Source: Amorphophallus konjac
Taxonomy: Eukaryota; Streptophyta; Magnoliopsida; Alismatales; Araceae
Direction of reading: 5' to 3'
Assembly: GCA_022559845.1 (NCBI GenBank)
Contig: CM040121.1
Coordinates: 571,504,140 to 571,568,139, forward strand
DNA: 64,000 nt
The notes below the pieces were generated by a model, which was not told where the DNA came from, did not search any database, and saw nothing but the letters and a program-made list of their open reading frames with translations. Shown here piece after piece: positions 58,149 through 64,000 of the stretch. The position numbers were made by a program, and so were the translations under genes. Numbering within the stretch: position 1 is the first letter of the stretch; every line of letters begins with the position of its first letter.

Positions 58149-60968
58149 CTGCAAAAGTCAAAAGTATACATGATTTTTCTAATTCAAGCAAAAGGCAGAC
58201 TAATCAGATAGCAAGTGAGACTACGTAAGCACTAACTATAATATGACTATCATGCAGTGTTGTGGTTATGCATAAACGTTTTTTTGTTATTCTACACCTA
58301 AAATTAAAAGCTACAGGACATTGTGAAAAAACGTTTTTCCTGTAGCATGCTATATCAAACGAATGAAGGGGAAATATAATGCTGCTGAGATTCAGTGGCA
58401 TATTGCATCACGGTTACCACAAAAGGTGGGCATTTCCCTGAATAACTTCACTGGTCCAAATTGACCCGCTAGAAGTCCATCCATGCAACACTTAATAAAC
58501 CAAACAGTAGGATTGACCGAGGCTTAATGATGCATGAGGAGAGCAGGACTAGGGAATAATGCAACTGGTGGAAAGGATTCTTTGGGATCTGTATTGCTTA
58601 AATAGGAGAACCATTTAACAGGGTGGAATTGAGAGTGGATGTGATTAGTTTCAGGGTAGAAATGAAGGCCAAATGGATCACGTTGGTGGATCATTAAATA
58701 TTGACAAGACATGAGGACGGTTCGTTAGTATTTTAGTAGGATAATTGCATGATAACACTCCATTTGCTTCTTTTCCTTTGTTAACACTCTCATGGATCTT
58801 TCCATTTTACTGCATGGACCACAATGCCCAATACTGTCTGATATTCCATCTTAGCAAAGAATAGGACTTGCTGTCCTTAGGGCAACAGGTGTAGTATCCC
58901 TCCTTTCGAGTGTCCGATTGAATTAATTGATCATGGCTATTAACATGCTCCCACCTTCTTTCCGATGGGGGGGGGGGCGCAGGAGGGTGAAAACTGTAGC
59001 AGGTAGAGTTTGAATCAGAGTCCATAGTAATCTTTTGCTGAATTGGAAGTAAATCACAACATGATTTCTTTCCTCAATTATTTAATTCAGCATCCTAATT
59101 GAACATGCAAAAGCCCTATTGACCACTCTTAATTACATGCCTTTCTTCTTCAAACAGGTGGGACCCAGATAGGACTCTTTCATTCACTAATTTTCAGACA
59201 ATTTTTCAGCTTGGGAAAGGACCCTAGGTGGGAAAACAGAGAAAGTGAATATCACTAAGACACCAAGAGAGAAATTAGAAAGATCCTTGAAATCCAGAAA
59301 ATGGAAATGTAGAAGACATGTAAAGCGTTTCACCATAATAAGGGGACCAAACCTTGTTACTTCTGCAAAATAACCTTTTTTTGGCTCCTCAAAATAGGAA
59401 AACGGTCGAACTTTCTCACAACCTAGGAGCATTGAAACTGCACTTCTTGGTCTAATAGCCCTCTTAGACCATGGGAAACAGCTGTGATCCAACATGTAGA
59501 AACTCAGGGATGATACGCACGCCCAGGATGCTGGTTCACTTTTCCACACGAGACATTTGGTCTACTTTATCCAAAAAAATTGGACTTCTGAGGCCATTAA
59601 AAGCTTAATGGCAAAAAAAAAGGATAAATCCAAATAGAGGTAGCAATATACCATGGCAGCTCCGTGTTGGGACATGAGGAAGTATTATTAAACCCAATCT
59701 TCTCCCTACCGAGCTTCTAGTTACAAGTCTTTGAATCATTTTCCCTAAAGTTGAATTAGGTCGAGTAAGGCCAACTTGAAATATCATGCACAACTGGATG
59801 GGGGCTTGGGTTTGACTCAGTTTTGCTGGCCAAAAAACGACCGAGAAATGTTCAGGGATCAGACATGCTCTATCCACACTAGGGTTGCAAATGGATGATG
59901 TATCCAGAGAATATTTGGATCCGCTTTGAATCCATATCTGTTTTATGGACTATCATCTGAAATTAATGCCCATTGGATGATAAACACATACATATTTGAT
60001 GTCCCGTTCATATGGAACCAAAAATCCCGTTTCCACTCTGCTTGTAGATCAATCTCTTTAAAAGATGTTAATAGTAGTCGTTATATCTTAGAATAGCAGC
60101 TGTGGCACACATCTTACTAGGGCTGAAGAATAGAGGAAGTTTAAGAGGGACAAGCCCTGTTTATAAAGCCGTTGTCTCCACAAATGGAAATTCTTCTGAT
60201 GTAGGAATAAATGAGAGGAAAGCGGCATGCACCCTCATTGTTCAGCCCCTTGAGAAAAACCTTTTTGATATTTTACCCTCTAAAACTTTTACCTTACACA
60301 GATGCTGCTGGCTCTGTGATGACCCAGACATGATCTGACAGTCAGAAATGGACATCCCCATAGGAAATCTGACACATACATGGACATAGTACAACTACAA
60401 AAGGAGGAGTTTCCTCCATAACACTCAACTCACTGCATCATTCACTTGCAGAAACACTCATAGCATAGAAAAACTCACAAGAAAGTAATAATCCTTAGGC
60501 ACCGGAAAAATCCCAGGAAGGGAAAAAAACAATTAAATCTTAAACAACACACACTGCTCTGTCAAAACACTAACACTCCTTGAAAGCACGAATGGCTCTG
60601 TAAGGTACTCCCCAATGCACAGAAAACCTTCCTTGTGTTCTCTGAGTAATAGAGTCCTTATTGAACCATGGTAAGGGGTTCTTGAAAGCATGGTCGCTTG
60701 TGTATTCTTTCATATAGCATACCTCTTGCAGGTGTTAGGATGGTTCAATAATCCTTTTTTTTTGGAAGGTGGTGCTTCATTAATCCTTGAAGGGAAGGTT
60801 CATTAATCCTAGAACACCATTTGAGCAGCTGACCATTTCCAGACCAGAATTTCCATAATCTTCAGAGTTTCCCTACTTTGCCATCTAGGTTGAGCCCGCT
60901 TTGTTCTGCCTTCTCGATAATCTAATTATCACTCCAGCTGCTGAAAAGATCCTTAGCCTTTTCTCCAA
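58149..60968. other. Sequence upstream of the CLASSY-like exons
   Basis: No exon resembling the missing N-terminal part is recognised. Short domain-free frames only. It is either a long intron or intergenic. Confidence 0.4.
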
Positions 60969-61318
60969 GGGCGGCTTTGTTTCGGGGTTAGGATAGTGCA
61001 ACCGATGTGAGAGAGCGGTGTGGGCCCCACCCCTCTCTCACACACAAGGGCGCTAACCCCACCCGGTTAGCAAATAGGACCCAAGGGCCACTTTGATAAC
61101 GGGTTAAAGTGGGTTAGAGTGGGTTAACCGGGGTCGGGTGGGTTGTTCCTTGTTTGGTAGTTTTTTTCTTAACCCGGGTCGGATAGGGTTAAAGTGGATT
61201 AACTCATTCCTAGGAAATAGGTGGAATGAGTTAATCCACCCGGGTTAGGGTTAGGGGTGGGGTGGACTAACCCGGGTAAGCCACCCGTCCCTAACCTAAG
61301 CCGTTATCAAAGTGGCCC
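60969..61318. mobile_element. Two adjacent Harbinger-like MITE units
   Basis: Units at 60969-61081 and 61085-61318 with CAA at 60966, 61082 and 61319. The second has the inverted end GGGCCACTTTGATAACGG, matched by CCGTTATCAAAGTGGCCC. The first carries the GAGAGAGCGGTGTGGGCCCC core seen at 49.2 and 53.9 kb. Confidence 0.7.
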
Positions 61319-61321
61319 CAA

Positions 61322-63252
61322 AAGAATATAAGATAAGATCTGCTCTGTCACTATCACGCTCTACATCCTCCTTAACCCCTACTGCACCAACCTTTTCATC
61401 TCATTTTTTCACAAACAGAGGGAAATAAATAAAAGAATGGGGAAAAGTGATGGATCAAATAAAAATCTCTCTTACCAGAGAGATCAGTGATGTTGCCCTC
61501 CCTCGGGCCACCAAACTGCTAGTGATACTCCCTCTCTCCTTTACATCGGGAGCCAGTGGTCTCCTCATCAACCATGCTTGAAGACAAACTGAAATCACTG
61601 TGATCGTCTCGTGTGGAGGATTTGCTCAGATCTGGATGCTTTGAATGCCTTCTTGGCTTGAAGCTTGTTCTGCCTGTTCCATCTCAATCTTACCATCTTT
61701 CCACAAGCAGTGAACCCTAAGCAGCAAAGGCTGCATTTGGTTCTTTTCAGCTTTGCCCCCAAGATGGGATCTTCAATGACCAGAGCTCTTACAGTTTTTA
61801 AGGCCTCTTGCCAACTACACTCCTGAACAGGATTAAAATGACCCTCACATGTTCCCAGTTGCTCTCCATAACAAGTACTGGCTTTTTAAGGGTAGAAGAG
61901 GAAATGCCAGTGTCTTTAATCTGTAAGACTCGGTCCACATATTTTTCAGCCTGGACCAGTGGGTGATTCCCACATCAGTCCAGGGAGCCAAGTGACTTGA
62001 AGGCCTGTGTCTGATGACATGGATAAGGACTCAGATGAGTTGCCTCAATGGGGATCCCTGTCTCGTTCCTCCCAATGCTATCTGCTATATCCTGGAAACC
62101 AAAGACTCTTTGTCGAGGCAACCACTGTCCCTAACACCTACAAAGTCATCTCCAGTAACACTTTCTAAAATGCTTCAATGCCAATCTGAGCTTAGTCTCT
62201 CTGGAAAGGGACATTGTGCTCAACTTCAACCAGTATATGGCATACTCCAAACTATTCCGTCACCCATGTTCCTGTCAAAGCCCCACGTCAGACTTGCTAA
62301 AAAGCTTATATTCCCTATCATTGATATGTCACTCGTAAACAAAACTACTGTAGTCTCTCCTCTCCTGCTTCCTCAACATCAGCATTCTGATCCCAAGGCA
62401 TCGTGTCCAGCCCTCTACTGCCCACCATAGGTAAACCTTCTCCATGTACAAGATTGCATGGTTCCTCACTAGAAGACAACAAAACTACTCTCGCTTCTTG
62501 TATTGTTTGACAGGGAGCTGTTACCTTCCGATTCTTGCATCTCTTCCCTAGCTTGGATATTGCAATGTTGGATGACACTTAAAAGACATTTAAGACAGTT
62601 TCTGTAGGAGGGAACTTGGGGAACTAAGGAGCTTCACTGGAGACAACCTTTGGGGGTTCTTTTGCTTTAGATTCTGAGAAAAGCTTCCCTCTTGTATAAC
62701 TTTAATAGGCTTGCTCATGGTTCTCCTGATGAGTCTCCCTCTGTTTCTGAGCACAAGCAAACCCTTTGTGTCCCAATCATCCTAGGTCCAGAAGCCACAT
62801 TTTTCCTATGATCTTTCAACCTGTATCCCAGTGCAAACACTTGATACCATCCCCAGAACGTTGAAGAAGACATAAGATTGCTAGAAGTGATGAAGCCCAA
62901 ATAAGTTCACATCTGGAACAGGATAATGAAGTTGCTGAATACGTAGACAAAAGGAATGACTCGGTTGCCAATCCTGTATAACATTAATGATTTAACTTTC
63001 TACAAACAGATGGTTCATGCTTTCCACTTCTGAACCACAAAAGATGTATGCACCATTTATGGAAGCCTCTCATTCTTCATTGAGGAAGTGAGAACAAACT
63101 CGTCGAGTAAGTATGCCATTTGTCTATCATATTTAACTTATTGGAGTTACTAAAATCATACTATGGCAAGTCCCTTTTTAAGAACAATAACATTTTTGTT
63201 CTAGTATAAGTAACAGTTAAACATAATTATGTTGATCTCATATAGTATAAGT
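61322..63252. other. Sequence without a recognised gene
   Basis: The longest frame (62014-62430, + strand) has no recognisable domain. Nothing else is supported. Confidence 0.45.
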
Positions 63253-63598
63253 ATTTTTTTCCTGACGGGGTTTCGGACCAGAATTGGTCATGGAGCTCCA
63301 TCCAGAACAGACTTCTCATGGCCCTGCCTCCGTCCCTTTTGGCATGCTGTGGCCCCCTGCTAGGTTAGAAGGCCCTGGACTGGAGGAATACAGAATAAAC
63401 AAAATGGGGCAAGGAGAGAGAGAGAGTTTTTTCTGATGGGGTTCCAGACCAGAATTGGTCATGAAACTCCATTCGGAACAGAGTCCTCATGGGCCTCCCT
63501 CCATCCCTTTTGGCATACTGTGGCCCCTGCTAGGTTGAAAGGCATTGAGCTGGAGAAAGAAAGAAAAAACAAAAAGGGGCAGAGAGAGAGAGAGAGAG
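63253..63598. repeat. Tandem duplication of about 171 bp
   Basis: Two units, each with GGACCAGAATTGGTCATG-like (GACCAGAATTGGTCATG in both) and CCCTTTTGGCAT motifs and ending in a GA run. The second starts near 63426. Confidence 0.85.
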
Positions 63599-64000
63599 GT
63601 ATCCTGGAAAGGCCTTCCAAATATGAGACTGAACTGGATGACATCCTCATTTTCTCCCAAATGACCCACTTCCTTCTTGGAAGTTCTTCCCGTGGAAGTC
63701 ACCAAAGAGAACCGCGTGGGTTCATTCCTCAGTCTCAATGAGAATGACCTTAGGAAAATGGATTCCAAAGACAACCTTAGACCAGACATTCCTTCAGCAG
63801 ACCTTAGGCATACGGAACAGAGATGGGGCTTAGGAGCTCCACGATCCCAAACCCTCATGATCTCTTTGCATATCATGAATATAAAATTTTGTCTTATCCT
63901 TTGAAAAATCACCAAAAATCCCTTGAACTCACAATTGCACGTCTGATGGTTACACATGGCTTAAAAAAATTGTGGTTCTAAATGCAGTATAAATAAGGGC

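Overview
The window looks like a repeat-rich flowering-plant chromosome, possibly monocot-like, though the species cannot be named from it. It holds layered transposable elements, many short MITEs and only two clear host genes. I saw no rRNA genes and no CRISPR array; tRNA genes were not searched systematically.

Left part (1-5593) and 31206-37044: older LTR-type or repeat-bearing DNA. Two homologous TATA-bearing units (1-1180 partial; about 3284-5200) carry dispersed AGCGGCACRCC minisatellites. A 20-copy array of 21-24 bp units (1510-2040), AT-rich tracts and an hAT-type MITE with a perfect 8-bp target duplication (2701-3230) lie between them. A pair of about 1.58 kb LTR-like repeats (32028-33616, 35469-37044) lies to the right.

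Centre (5594-31200): one 25.6 kb Ty3/gypsy element of the Tat lineage. It has LTRs of 2131 and 2128 bp, about 98% identical by eye, and a 5-bp target duplication AGCGG, having inserted into the minisatellite. Sense strand: gag, protease with a G-patch-like segment, reverse transcriptase, RNase H, a second RNase H and integrase, broken by ten in-frame TAA/TAG stops and one frame change. Antisense strand, between integrase and the 3' LTR: four transcription-unit-like genes with TATA boxes and GT-AG introns. They encode plant mobile domain (PMD)-like proteins ending in coiled coils. Two (700 and 742 codons) have nearly the same exon plan. One has lost its PMD exons. One is a more distant PMD/DUF7745-like gene. 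A family of GCGTCCAGG palindromes occurs in the LTR U3 just before the LTR TATA box, and again upstream of and inside intron 1 of two of the antisense genes. This is the most unusual system in the window.

Right part (37045-64000): degenerate retroelement remains, then gene-poor sequence with hAT-like MITEs and Tourist/Harbinger-like MITEs, several of them back to back and sharing one trinucleotide. A complete three-exon cupin gene (50051-52762, + strand, 355 aa) faces the 3' part of a CLASSY-like SNF2 gene (58148-55995, - strand). CLASSY proteins recruit Pol IV for RNA-directed DNA methylation. The N-terminal exons of this gene are not recognisable in the remaining 5.9 kb.
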